NCBI RefSeq assembly: GCF_041358175.1
Contig: NZ_JBGKBE010000005.1
Coordinates: 1-64,000 of the forward strand
From: Muriicola sp041358175
Lineage (GTDB): Bacteria > Bacteroidota > Bacteroidia > Flavobacteriales > Flavobacteriaceae
Length of the DNA: 64,000 nucleotides
Direction of reading: 5' to 3'
The notes below the pieces were generated by a model. The model did not search any database and was not told the origin of the DNA. It saw only the letters and a program-made list of their open reading frames with translations. Shown here piece after piece: positions 53,595 to 61,707 of the stretch; positions within the stretch are counted from its first letter, which is position 1, and each line of letters opens with the position of its first letter. The position numbers and the translations under genes are program-made.

Positions 53595-55265
53595 CTATTT
53601 AACATAGGCATCCTCATGCACCTTTGCCACGGCCCTTCCTGAAGGGTCGTTCATATTCTTAAATGCTTCATCCCATTCCAGGGCGATTTTAGTACTACAG
53701 GCCACAGAAGCTTCCTGAGGCACGCATAGTGCTGCGGCATCAGAAGGGAAATGCGACTCAAAGATGGAACGATAGTAAAATTCTTCCTTGGAAGAAGGAG
53801 TCTGAATCGGGAAACGGAATTTTGCATTTGCCAATTGCTCATCACTAACCTCTTTTGCAACCATCTCCTTCAACGTATCAATCCAACTGTACCCTACACC
53901 ATCCGAAAATTGTTCTTTCTGTCTCCAGGCAACACTTTCGGGGAGATAGGATTCGAAAGCCTTTCGCACAACCCATTTTTCCATTCTTTCCCCGTTGATC
54001 ATTTTGTCTTTGGGATTGATCCGCATAGCGACATCCATGAATTCCTTATCGAGGAAGGGAACTCTTCCCTCAATACCCCAGGCCGCCAGGGATTTATTTG
54101 CCCTGAGACAATCGTACATATGAAGTTTATCGAGTTTCCTTACGGTCTCTTCGTGGAATTCCTTTGCATTAGGTGCCTTGTGAAAGTAAAGATACCCCCC
54201 GAATAATTCATCGGCTCCTTCTCCTGACAAAACCATTTTAATTCCCATAGATTTGATCACTCTGGCCATCAGGTACATAGGCGTAGAAGCCCTTATTGTA
54301 GTGATATCATAGGTTTCCAGGTTGTAAATAACATCCTTAATGGCGTCTAATCCTTCCTGGATAGTGAATTTAATTTCGTGGTGAACGGTACCTATCTGGT
54401 CTGCCACTTTTCTGGCCGCCGCAAGGTCGGGTGAACCGTCGAGTCCGACCGAAAAGGAATGCAGCTGTGGCCACCATGCCTCTGTAGTATCGTCAGATTC
54501 AATCCTCTTCTGAGCGTATTTTTTAGCAATGGCTGAGGTAACCGAGGAATCCAATCCGCCGGATAAAAGAACACCATAAGGGACATCCGACATCAACTGA
54601 CGATGTACCGCTGCCTCCAACGCTTCGCGTATTTCTTGAATACTTGTTTGGTTGTCTTTAACGGCATCGTACTCCATCCAATCGCGCGTATACCATCGCT
54701 TTAATTCTCCGTCATCGCTGTGCAGATAATGCCCGGGAGGAAATAATTCGATCTTGGTGCAAGTACCTTCAAGCGCCTTTAATTCTGAGGCAACATAGAA
54801 TGTACCGTTCTTGTCCCATCCCATGTACAAAGGGATAATTCCCATATGATCCCGGGCGATAAAATAGGAGTCATTCTCCTTATCGTAAATCGAAAACCCG
54901 AAGATGCCATTCATCTCATCGAGGAAGGCAGGACCCTTTTTCTGATACAAAGCTAATATCACCTCACAATCCGATTCGGTCTTGAACTGATACTTTCCTT
55001 CAAATTGTTTACGCAACTCCCGATGATTATAGATTTCTCCATTGGCTGCCAGGACAAGTTTCCCGTCAGGACTAAGCAAGGGTTGCTTGCCAGAGGCCGG
55101 GTCAACTATCGCCAGTCGTTCATGAGCAAGGATAGCTTTGTCATCTGAATAAATACCGCTCCAATCTGGACCCCGATGCCGTACCTTTTTGGACATTTCC
55201 AATAACTGAGGCCTTAACACTTCACTACTTTCCTTAATATCAAAGGCACAAACAATTCCGCACAT
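53595..55265 (-). CDS. asnB: Asparagine synthase (glutamine-hydrolysing), AsnB type
   Basis: 556 residues. Cys2 right after the initiating Met is the glutaminase nucleophile (MCGIVCAFD); the N-terminal glutaminase domain runs to about 190. The synthetase domain has the PP-loop SGGLDSS and GEGADELFGGY. Converts aspartate and glutamine to asparagine and glutamate using ATP. Upstream (55266-55505) an AT-rich divergent region contains a perfect 9-1-9 inverted repeat at 55338-55356 that may be an operator. Confidence 0.97.
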   Translation of the reverse strand: MCGIVCAFDIKESSEVLRPQLLEMSKKVRHRGPDWSGIYSDDKAILAHERLAIVDPASGKQPLLSPDGKLVLAANGEIYNHRELRKQFEGKYQFKTESDCEVILALYQKKGPAFLDEMNGIFGFSIYDKENDSYFIARDHMGIIPLYMGWDKNGTFYVASELKALEGTCTKIELFPPGHYLHSDDGELKRWYTRDWMEYDAVKDNQTSIQEIREALEAAVHRQLMSDVPYGVLLSGGLDSSVTSAIAKKYAQKRIESDDTTEAWWPQLHSFSVGLDGSPDLAAARKVADQIGTVHHEIKFTIQEGLDAIKDVIYNLETYDITTIRASTPMYLMARVIKSMGIKMVLSGEGADELFGGYLYFHKAPNAKEFHEETVRKLDKLHMYDCLRANKSLAAWGIEGRVPFLDKEFMDVAMRINPKDKMINGERMEKWVVRKAFESYLPESVAWRQKEQFSDGVGYSWIDTLKEMVAKEVSDEQLANAKFRFPIQTPSSKEEFYYRSIFESHFPSDAAALCVPQEASVACSTKIALEWDEAFKNMNDPSGRAVAKVHEDAYVK

Positions 55266-55337
55266 ACAATTCTATATTAGATTATGATAGGCAAAGATGA
55301 AGCAATACTTTTAATTATAAAATATAATAGCATTAAA

Positions 55338-55356
55338 TAGTTATAATTTATAACTA
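55338..55356. repeat. Perfect 9-1-9 inverted repeat upstream of asnB
   Basis: TAGTTATAA-T-TTATAACTA, an exact palindrome with one-base centre, mid-way between the divergent asnB and DUF2911 genes. No T-run follows, so it is not a terminator. It could be a repressor site; its AT-only content makes chance occurrence in this AT-rich stretch possible. Confidence 0.6.
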
Positions 55357-55475
55357 AATATGGATATTATTATACAATTTAACATGTATATATCTTAGAT
55401 GGACGAATTTGCTTAAAAATTGTAAGATGTGAAAATTTTAACGACTCTTTATAAAAATACGACGGTTGAAGCCAT

Positions 55476-55483
55476 TAGCTTTG
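55476..55483 (+). promoter_or_regulatory. Candidate -7 element for the DUF2911 gene
   Basis: TAGCTTTG is an exact TAnnTTTG match ending 22 bases before the ATG at 55506. Confidence 0.45.
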
Positions 55484-55505
55484 AAGGAACTAAAAATCGA
55501 TACTT

Positions 55506-56051
55506 ATGAAAAATTTACTTACACTTACTTTAATGGTATGCGCCCTGGTATTTTCAGGTGATGCCATAGCACAGGAATTTAGCGGAATGGATAAAAGTCC
55601 AATGGATATGGCCTCTTATCCTTCAGATTACAAAAATTCTGACAAGGCAGTCAGGGTGATCTACAGCAGACCTCAACTTAAAGGCCGATCTCTCGACGAC
55701 CTCGCTCCGGCGGGCAAGGTATGGAGAACGGGCGCCAACGAGGCGGCAGAAATTACATTCTACAAAGGTGCTACCGTTGGTGGTCAAAAAGTTGATGCGG
55801 GTACGTATTCGCTCTTTACCGTTCCCGGAGAAGACGGATGGACAGTCATCCTTAATAAAAACCTGAATCAGTGGGGTTCATATTTCTACGATGATTCCGG
55901 AGATGTTGCAAGAGCCAAGGGAATGGTTTCCAATGCATCCGATTCCCTGGAGGCCTTTTCGATGACTTTCAAAGAAGTTGACAACGGTGTTCACCTTATC
56001 ATGGGATGGGGTACAACCCGTGTTGCAGTACCTATCTCTTTTGTAATGTAA
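55506..56051 (+). CDS. DUF2911 family exported protein
   Basis: 181 residues with a Sec signal peptide (DAIAQE). The DUF2911 domain is complete: IYSRPQLKGRSLDDLAPAG, then KVWRTGANEAAEITFYK, AGTYSLFTVPGEDGW, NQWGSYFYD and MGWGTTRVAVPI. Family members are periplasmic or secreted small beta proteins of unknown function, common in Bacteroidota. It is monocistronic with a good terminator after it, and divergent from asnB. Confidence 0.92.
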   Translation: MKNLLTLTLMVCALVFSGDAIAQEFSGMDKSPMDMASYPSDYKNSDKAVRVIYSRPQLKGRSLDDLAPAGKVWRTGANEAAEITFYKGATVGGQKVDAGTYSLFTVPGEDGWTVILNKNLNQWGSYFYDDSGDVARAKGMVSNASDSLEAFSMTFKEVDNGVHLIMGWGTTRVAVPISFVM

Positions 56052-56067
56052 AATCAAAAAAAGAATT

Positions 56068-56101
56068 AAAAAGCCGAAGCGGACTGCTTCGGCTTTTTTT
56101 T
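56068..56101. terminator. Bidirectional terminator between DUF2911 and amidohydrolase genes
   Basis: Perfect eight-pair stem GCCGAAGC / GCTTCGGC with a five-base loop (56073-56093), flanked by A- and T-runs (eight T). Confidence 0.9.
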
Positions 56102-56107
56102 GCTTAG

Positions 56108-57730
56108 CTATTTCATCTGAACCCCATTGATAAAGACTTTTTCCGCCTCCAGATTCGGGATTTTTTCCAGTGGTATTTCCATTATATCCTCACTTAAGAT
56201 CACAAAATCGGCCACTTTTCCTACTTCCAGACTTCCTTTCTCTTCTTCTTCAAAGTTTGAGTAGGCGGCCCACAGAGTCATTCCTTTCAGAGTTTCTTCC
56301 CTCGATAAGGCATCGTTCATCTGAAAGCCTCCTTCCGGATACCCTTCTAAGTCTTTCCTTGCTACTGATGCATAGAAGGTGAGGAACGGACTTACCTTCT
56401 CCACCGGGAAATCAGTACCCAGGGCCACCATCCCAGCCTTGTCCAATAATGTTTTAAAGGCATATGCTCCTATCACCCTCTCTGGCCCCAATCTGTCTTC
56501 TGCCCAGTACATATCACTAGTTGCATGAGTAGGTTGGATTGAAGGAATTATTCCTTCCTTAAAATAATCAAAGTCTTCAGCAGAAATAACCTGCGCATGT
56601 TCAATTTTCCAGCGCCTGTCTTCTTTCCCTGCAAGTGCCTTTTTGTACGCCCTTAGGACTGCGATATTGGCTGAATCTCCTATCGCATGTGTATTCATCT
56701 GGTAATCTGAAGCTGCAATACGCATAGCCAGGGCTTCAATATCTTCTACTGGGGTAACCATGGCTCCGAAATGCCCTGGCTGATCTGAATAGGGCTCCCT
56801 TAAAGCAGCTCCCCTTGAACCCAATGCCCCATCTCCATAAACTTTTACCGATCTCACATTGAGTCGGTTTGTCTTTACTATTCCTTTCTTAAGGAAGTGA
56901 TCTACATTTTCCGGAGAGTTGCTCACCATGGCATATACCCGAATTGATAGTTCTCCTTTTTGCTGAAGGCTGTCGATAAGCTCAATGGTACCTCTCATGA
57001 GTCCGGCATCATTTACTGTGGTAAGGCCATATTCCAGACAAAGTTCTTCCGCATCTTTCAAAGCCTTTATGTTCATTTCCAGCGTTGGAGGAGGGACTAT
57101 CCGGTCGATCAAGGCCATGGGGTTGTCTACCAGCACCCCGCTTATTTTTCCATTCTTTTTAATGATCTCCCCTCCCTGAACTGTAGTTGCTTCGGTAATC
57201 CCCGCAAGGTCGAGTGCCTTTTGATTCACGAGGTATGCATGCCCGTCAACTCTTTCAAGGGCCACGGGAGTATCAGGAAAAAGCGCATCCAGTTCTTCTT
57301 TGGTAGGAAATTCTTTTACTTCCCAGTCGTTCTGGTCCCATCCCCTGCCCTGTATGAAGTTCGAAGGATTCTGGTTCTGAAATTCTTTTACCCGCTCCAA
57401 TACTTCTTCATAACTACCGGTTCCAACCAAATCTACTTTTAATTGGTTCAGCCCTAAACCGTAAAAATGACAATGTGCATCTATGAGACCGGGTATAACC
57501 GTTTTCCCACTGGCATCGATAACTTTATCCCCCTGGTATTTTCCCTGTATTTCTTCATTTGTACCTACAGCGATGATCTTACCCTCACTAACAGCCAGGG
57601 CTTCAGCCGTATCAAAAGAATCATTTACTGTATAAATGTTAGCATTGATTAGCAGTAAGTCTGCCGAATCCCTTGCAGTATCGCAGGCAAATACTACTGC
57701 AAGACAGGCGAAGAAAAGTACTTTTTTCAT
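56108..57730 (-). CDS. YtcJ-like amidohydrolase lipoprotein
   Basis: 540 residues. Lipobox (VVFAC, Cys16) then a composite amidohydrolase fold: beta-sandwich strands LLLINANIYTV and GKTVIPGLIDAHCHFYG, where HxH binds metal. Later HAIGDSAN and HAQVI give further His ligands and GTDFPVE the final Asp. Related enzymes hydrolyse amide, urea or cyclic-amide bonds; substrate is unknown. Anchored in a membrane, probably periplasm-facing. A TATTTTTG element at 57779-57786 is a possible promoter. Confidence 0.92.
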   Translation of the reverse strand: MKKVLFFACLAVVFACDTARDSADLLLINANIYTVNDSFDTAEALAVSEGKIIAVGTNEEIQGKYQGDKVIDASGKTVIPGLIDAHCHFYGLGLNQLKVDLVGTGSYEEVLERVKEFQNQNPSNFIQGRGWDQNDWEVKEFPTKEELDALFPDTPVALERVDGHAYLVNQKALDLAGITEATTVQGGEIIKKNGKISGVLVDNPMALIDRIVPPPTLEMNIKALKDAEELCLEYGLTTVNDAGLMRGTIELIDSLQQKGELSIRVYAMVSNSPENVDHFLKKGIVKTNRLNVRSVKVYGDGALGSRGAALREPYSDQPGHFGAMVTPVEDIEALAMRIAASDYQMNTHAIGDSANIAVLRAYKKALAGKEDRRWKIEHAQVISAEDFDYFKEGIIPSIQPTHATSDMYWAEDRLGPERVIGAYAFKTLLDKAGMVALGTDFPVEKVSPFLTFYASVARKDLEGYPEGGFQMNDALSREETLKGMTLWAAYSNFEEEEKGSLEVGKVADFVILSEDIMEIPLEKIPNLEAEKVFINGVQMK

Positions 57731-57778
57731 AAGGTGTAATTTGGAATCAGATTAAGAACCCGATTGAATTGAGCAGAT

Positions 57779-57786
57779 CAAAAATA
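57779..57786 (-). promoter_or_regulatory. Candidate -7 element for the amidohydrolase gene
   Basis: Minus strand TATTTTTG, exact TAnnTTTG match, 48 bases before the ATG at 57730. No -33 TTG at the usual distance. Confidence 0.4.
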
Positions 57787-57825
57787 ATGAAATCAGGTAA
57801 ATCCGAAAATGAATAAGGGTCTGAA

Positions 57826-58587
57826 CTATTTTCTGGGACCTTTTCCTTTTTTCTCTTTGATCTTTACATAGATAAGCTTCTTCCTCCCTTTGGCATCTTC
57901 TCGCCTTTCTATTTCAAATTCACCAAGGGCACTTATCAGGGGTGTAAGTTTCTGATACCCGTAATTCCGGGAGTCGAAATTGGGTTGTTTTTTCTGCAGC
58001 AGACTGCCTACGTCTCCCAGAAAAGCCCAGCCGTCATCATCAGCTACATCATCTACCGTATCTGTAATCAACTGAACATCTTTGCGGGTGATTTTATCTA
58101 CACCACTTTTTTTATCGGCCTTGCTGCCTTCAGAATCCACTGTGCTTTCCTCTGATTGCTTTTTCAGGATCTCGATATAGATAAATTTATCACAGGCCAC
58201 GATAAACGGATTGGGTGTTTTCTTCTCCCCAATCCCAAATACCTGCATTCCTGCTTCCCGTAACCGGGTGGCAAGGCGGGTAAAATCGCTGTCACTGCTC
58301 ACCAGGCAAAAGCCATTGACTTTCCCGGAATAGAGAATATCCATAGCATCGATGATCATGGCCGAATCGGTTGCATTTTTACCGGCTGTGTAACCGTATT
58401 GCTGGATCGGGGTAATAGCGTTCTCCAATAACACGTTCTTCCATTTTCCCAGGCGTGGGTTGGTCCAGTCGCCGTAAATTCTTTTAATGGTAGGATTACC
58501 ATACTTAGCAATCTCTTCCATCATTTCCTTTACATAGGCTGATGGGATGTTATCTCCATCTATCAGTACAGCTAAATTGATATCCAT
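57826..58587 (-). CDS. NYN-domain RNase-like protein with LOTUS/OST-HTH domain
   Basis: 253 residues. The N-terminal NYN (PIN-like) domain (about 1-150) shows acidic residues in the right places: VLIDGDN (Asp10, Asp12), NATDSAMIIDAMD, and VSSDSDFTRL. A Lys/Asp/Glu-rich linker leads to a C-terminal LOTUS/OST-HTH winged helix (about 165-240; WAFLGDVGSLLQKKQPNFD and YGYQKLTPLISALGEFEI). The architecture is that of LabA/limkain-type proteins, probable metal-dependent RNases guided by a LOTUS RNA-binding domain. Function in this organism is unknown. Cytoplasmic. Confidence 0.88.
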   Translation of the reverse strand: MDINLAVLIDGDNIPSAYVKEMMEEIAKYGNPTIKRIYGDWTNPRLGKWKNVLLENAITPIQQYGYTAGKNATDSAMIIDAMDILYSGKVNGFCLVSSDSDFTRLATRLREAGMQVFGIGEKKTPNPFIVACDKFIYIEILKKQSEESTVDSEGSKADKKSGVDKITRKDVQLITDTVDDVADDDGWAFLGDVGSLLQKKQPNFDSRNYGYQKLTPLISALGEFEIERREDAKGRKKLIYVKIKEKKGKGPRK

Positions 58588-58678
58588 AGTTTACTTTTTT
58601 ACAAAGTACGGGCTTTCTTTTTCATCCCGAAATATAAATAGAGTAAGAATGATAATTATCTAGACCTGCTTAGGATGT

Positions 58679-59788
58679 TTATTCCATTTTTGTCAGGATA
58701 AATTCCACCCGCCTGTTTTTTTTCCTTCCTTCCGGGGTAGTATTATCAGCAACGGGAAGGTCGCCACCGTGCCCTTTCCATGAAATTCTCTCGGGAGAAA
58801 GACCTAAGTCTTTAAAGTAGTTCACTACTGCCTTACATCGGTTTCCCGATAACTTCATGTTGTAGGCCGGAAGACCGATAGCATCGGTATGCCCGTGAAT
58901 AATGATGTGCAGACTGGGATCTTCCACCAGAAAATCATAGGTTTTTTTCAGGTAAACCTTGGCTGAATCGAGGAGCAGGTATTCATCGAAATCGAATAGT
59001 ACATGCTGGAAAAGGTGTGGTGTATTGAGACTTGGCGGACCGTCTATTGGTTGCTCAGTAGTTAAGGAAGTGGCCGCCTTTGTTTTATTTGAAATAAGGG
59101 AAACCATATCCACATAATAGTAGGCTCCCTGTTTGGCACCTTTTTTAATCAGAAATTTACGGGTTCTGGCGTTGTTTTTAAAGTTACCCAGGGTCATATA
59201 CTCCTCATTCCCCTTTGCGATATACGTAGTTGAGACCAGCATCCACTCCTTTTTGTCATTGGCAAAATGCGAATAACCAATTTCCAGGTACGAGAACTTA
59301 TTGTCGATATCAGAATACAAATGCTTTTTTGACATTTCTTTCCTTATCTCAAGATTGAATGGTTTTTCTGAAAACACAACTCCGAATTGGTTGATTGCAA
59401 AGTCGGATCGTTCCGCCAGGCTTACAAAGAAACTCAGTTCGTAAACTTCATCTTTAATCAGGGGGGTAGTCAGTTTAGCCTGCATGTATTCCCTGTAGTC
59501 GTTTGGGGCATAGAGATAAAACCCCGCATACCCCTGGCCAAAATCGGCGATCTGGGTACCATTGAAATTCTTTGGGGTGCCCATGGCCTCACTACAGGCG
59601 TGAAAATAATCAGTAGAACCCAGGGAGGGTGTGTTCCAGCCTATCACATCAGAATTAAAATTCCCGAGTTTTTCCGGGCAGGATGTATGCTCTTCAAAAC
59701 TGGGATTTACTACCAGATTTTGGGCACCGCAAATCCATAGCCCAAAAAGGACTATACAAATACTGATAAAATATCTCAACTTACGCAT
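58679..59788 (-). CDS. OmpA-family outer-membrane protein
   Basis: 369 residues with a Sec signal peptide (ICGAQ). The N-terminal 250 residues are a beta-sandwich with the opening NLVVNPSFEEHTSCPEKLG and later YELSFFVSLAERSDFAINQ, reminiscent of galactose-binding-like folds. Residues about 255-369 are a complete OmpA domain: HVLFDFDEYLLLD, HIIIHGHTDAIG and GRKKNRRVEFIL, which binds peptidoglycan. So it probably tethers the N-terminal domain to the wall, facing the periplasm or surface. Monocistronic. Confidence 0.9.
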   Translation of the reverse strand: MRKLRYFISICIVLFGLWICGAQNLVVNPSFEEHTSCPEKLGNFNSDVIGWNTPSLGSTDYFHACSEAMGTPKNFNGTQIADFGQGYAGFYLYAPNDYREYMQAKLTTPLIKDEVYELSFFVSLAERSDFAINQFGVVFSEKPFNLEIRKEMSKKHLYSDIDNKFSYLEIGYSHFANDKKEWMLVSTTYIAKGNEEYMTLGNFKNNARTRKFLIKKGAKQGAYYYVDMVSLISNKTKAATSLTTEQPIDGPPSLNTPHLFQHVLFDFDEYLLLDSAKVYLKKTYDFLVEDPSLHIIIHGHTDAIGLPAYNMKLSGNRCKAVVNYFKDLGLSPERISWKGHGGDLPVADNTTPEGRKKNRRVEFILTKME

Positions 59789-59943
59789 GGGTAAGGCTTC
59801 CCGTTTATCGTCTTGATAAATTTAAGGAAAGTGGACTTTTAAAAGCCCCCAGGACCTCCTCGCTTCGTTAAAGGGTTAAGAAATTAGGCTATATCACGTG
59901 GGAATTAAGAAGAATATTACCTAAAGCAGTGTTATTTAAAGGT

Positions 59944-61692
59944 CTAGAAATCAAATTTATAAGTGGCTCCTGCCAGTATTTGAAAACTCTGAACCCTGAA
60001 ATTAGCCCAACGCTGGTAGTCATTATTGGCCAGGTTACTGGCTTTGGCAAAGATGGAAAGCTGGTCACTTAGACGGTAACCTACATGCGCATTCGCGTCG
60101 ATATAGGCATCGAGGGTGAGGATGCTAGCAGGATATTCTGATGGCTGTGTATTAGGAATCACCACCGCACTGAGATCCTCCCGTTCTCCTACATAAAAAA
60201 TAGTTGCCCCCATAAACCAATTTTCATCCAATTGATAATCCATAAATAAAGATCCCTTTAAATTTGGAAGGTTCCATGCCGGGTTGTCGGTTTCGGTATC
60301 GTATTCTGAAACCGAGGCGTTGATCCCCAGACTGAAATTTCGATTGACATCGAGGTTAAGTTCCCCAAAAATGCCAAGCGTCTTCACGTCATCATAAAAC
60401 AATTCAAATGAATTGCCGTAGGTATAGCCCTTTTCATCATCCCGGAAATCATTTTGGGGATTTAACTTGAATAATGGCTTTCTGTTTTCTGCCTTATAGG
60501 ATCCCCTGATATTGTAGCTCAGGTTGGGGAAGAGCTGCCCCTTAAATCCAAGTTTAGCATTGTATTGCTGATCTGTTGGCTGAATAACCAGGGTAGGCGA
60601 AACAAAAGGATTTTCCTGCACAAAATCGGCATAAGAATTCTGACGCAATTCTCCATTAACTCCTCCATAAACAATTACCACTTCATCCAGCAATCGGTAA
60701 GAGGCGGTCACCTGAGGGTAGATATAGAAGTTTCCCTCGCTGTTCTCCATGTCCATCCCATAAACCAGATTGGCTCCCAGGCGAATATGCAATTCGTCCT
60801 TTTCAATTAAAATAGACGGACTGAGACCCACCTGAAACTGAGAATAGGTTATACCTTCCGTATTTGCGGTATTATTAACATCAGCATTGGCAAACTCACC
60901 TTCCACATAGTCTGTTTTAAAGCCCAGCATAAAGGATTCCTGACTCAGAGGGAAATCAAGGCTTGTAAACAGGCTAGCCCGGTTCTCTCCCGACTCAACC
61001 TCATCCCAAAACCTTTTAAGGTTTAGCTTACCCTTGCTAAAAACAGCATCTTCCTGTTTGAAAGTGGCTCCTACTTCAGCGTTAAAATACTGTTGTTGTT
61101 CATCAATTCCCGCAATGGTAGCCTCATCAAAAACCCCTTCGGGAAGACCGTACCAGTTGTAGAGTTTATGTCCTCCGCCCAGGGATATTCCCCAGTCGCC
61201 ATCACGACCTCTATTGGAATAGGCAGCATTTATTTTTGTGTTGTAGAAATCCGTCTCCAGAGGTGTAAAATCCAGGTCGCCTCTTGAGGAGAAATGATTG
61301 ATTCCAACGTCAATTCGTTGTTTCCCACGATCGATATCCCGGCTCGTGTAAACATCGAGCAGGGCATTGTTATAATTACCTAAGCCCATAGAAACTGATG
61401 AATTGTAAAGTTTTTCCGGGGTTGCTTTCTGAACAGCAGCAGCAGTCCCTTTTGCAGGTACAAAAGTGGAGGCAACAGGCACTGAAAATATGCTATATGT
61501 GATTTCCTTTTTAGTTTGGATGATGGAGTCGTTGAGAACAGGCACTGATTTGATCTTAAACGCGTCAGAGACCGTAGGCGAATACGGTTTCACAACGGTG
61601 ACCGTTTCAGTACCCAGATCTTTTTCCTGAGCTAAAACACCCAGGGAAGAGCCGAAAAGAATACTTAATATTATTATAAACTTCCTTGACAT
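59944..61692 (-). CDS. Plugless TonB-receptor-like outer-membrane beta-barrel
   Basis: 582 residues with a signal peptide (VLAQ). Residues 21-100 are a linker carrying TETVTVVKPYSPTVSDAFKI and KSVPVLNDSIIQ but no plug domain. From about 105 the chain is a strand-rich barrel whose last residues are LAGATYKFDF (C-terminal aromatic). It resembles the barrel part of TonB-dependent receptors with the plug missing. It is immediately downstream (15 bases) of a long TPR protein gene, a pairing recurrent in Flavobacteriaceae, so they probably act together in the envelope. Function unknown. Confidence 0.8.
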   Translation of the reverse strand: MSRKFIIILSILFGSSLGVLAQEKDLGTETVTVVKPYSPTVSDAFKIKSVPVLNDSIIQTKKEITYSIFSVPVASTFVPAKGTAAAVQKATPEKLYNSSVSMGLGNYNNALLDVYTSRDIDRGKQRIDVGINHFSSRGDLDFTPLETDFYNTKINAAYSNRGRDGDWGISLGGGHKLYNWYGLPEGVFDEATIAGIDEQQQYFNAEVGATFKQEDAVFSKGKLNLKRFWDEVESGENRASLFTSLDFPLSQESFMLGFKTDYVEGEFANADVNNTANTEGITYSQFQVGLSPSILIEKDELHIRLGANLVYGMDMENSEGNFYIYPQVTASYRLLDEVVIVYGGVNGELRQNSYADFVQENPFVSPTLVIQPTDQQYNAKLGFKGQLFPNLSYNIRGSYKAENRKPLFKLNPQNDFRDDEKGYTYGNSFELFYDDVKTLGIFGELNLDVNRNFSLGINASVSEYDTETDNPAWNLPNLKGSLFMDYQLDENWFMGATIFYVGEREDLSAVVIPNTQPSEYPASILTLDAYIDANAHVGYRLSDQLSIFAKASNLANNDYQRWANFRVQSFQILAGATYKFDF

Positions 61693-61707
61693 AATTGTAA
61701 ACGTTGT

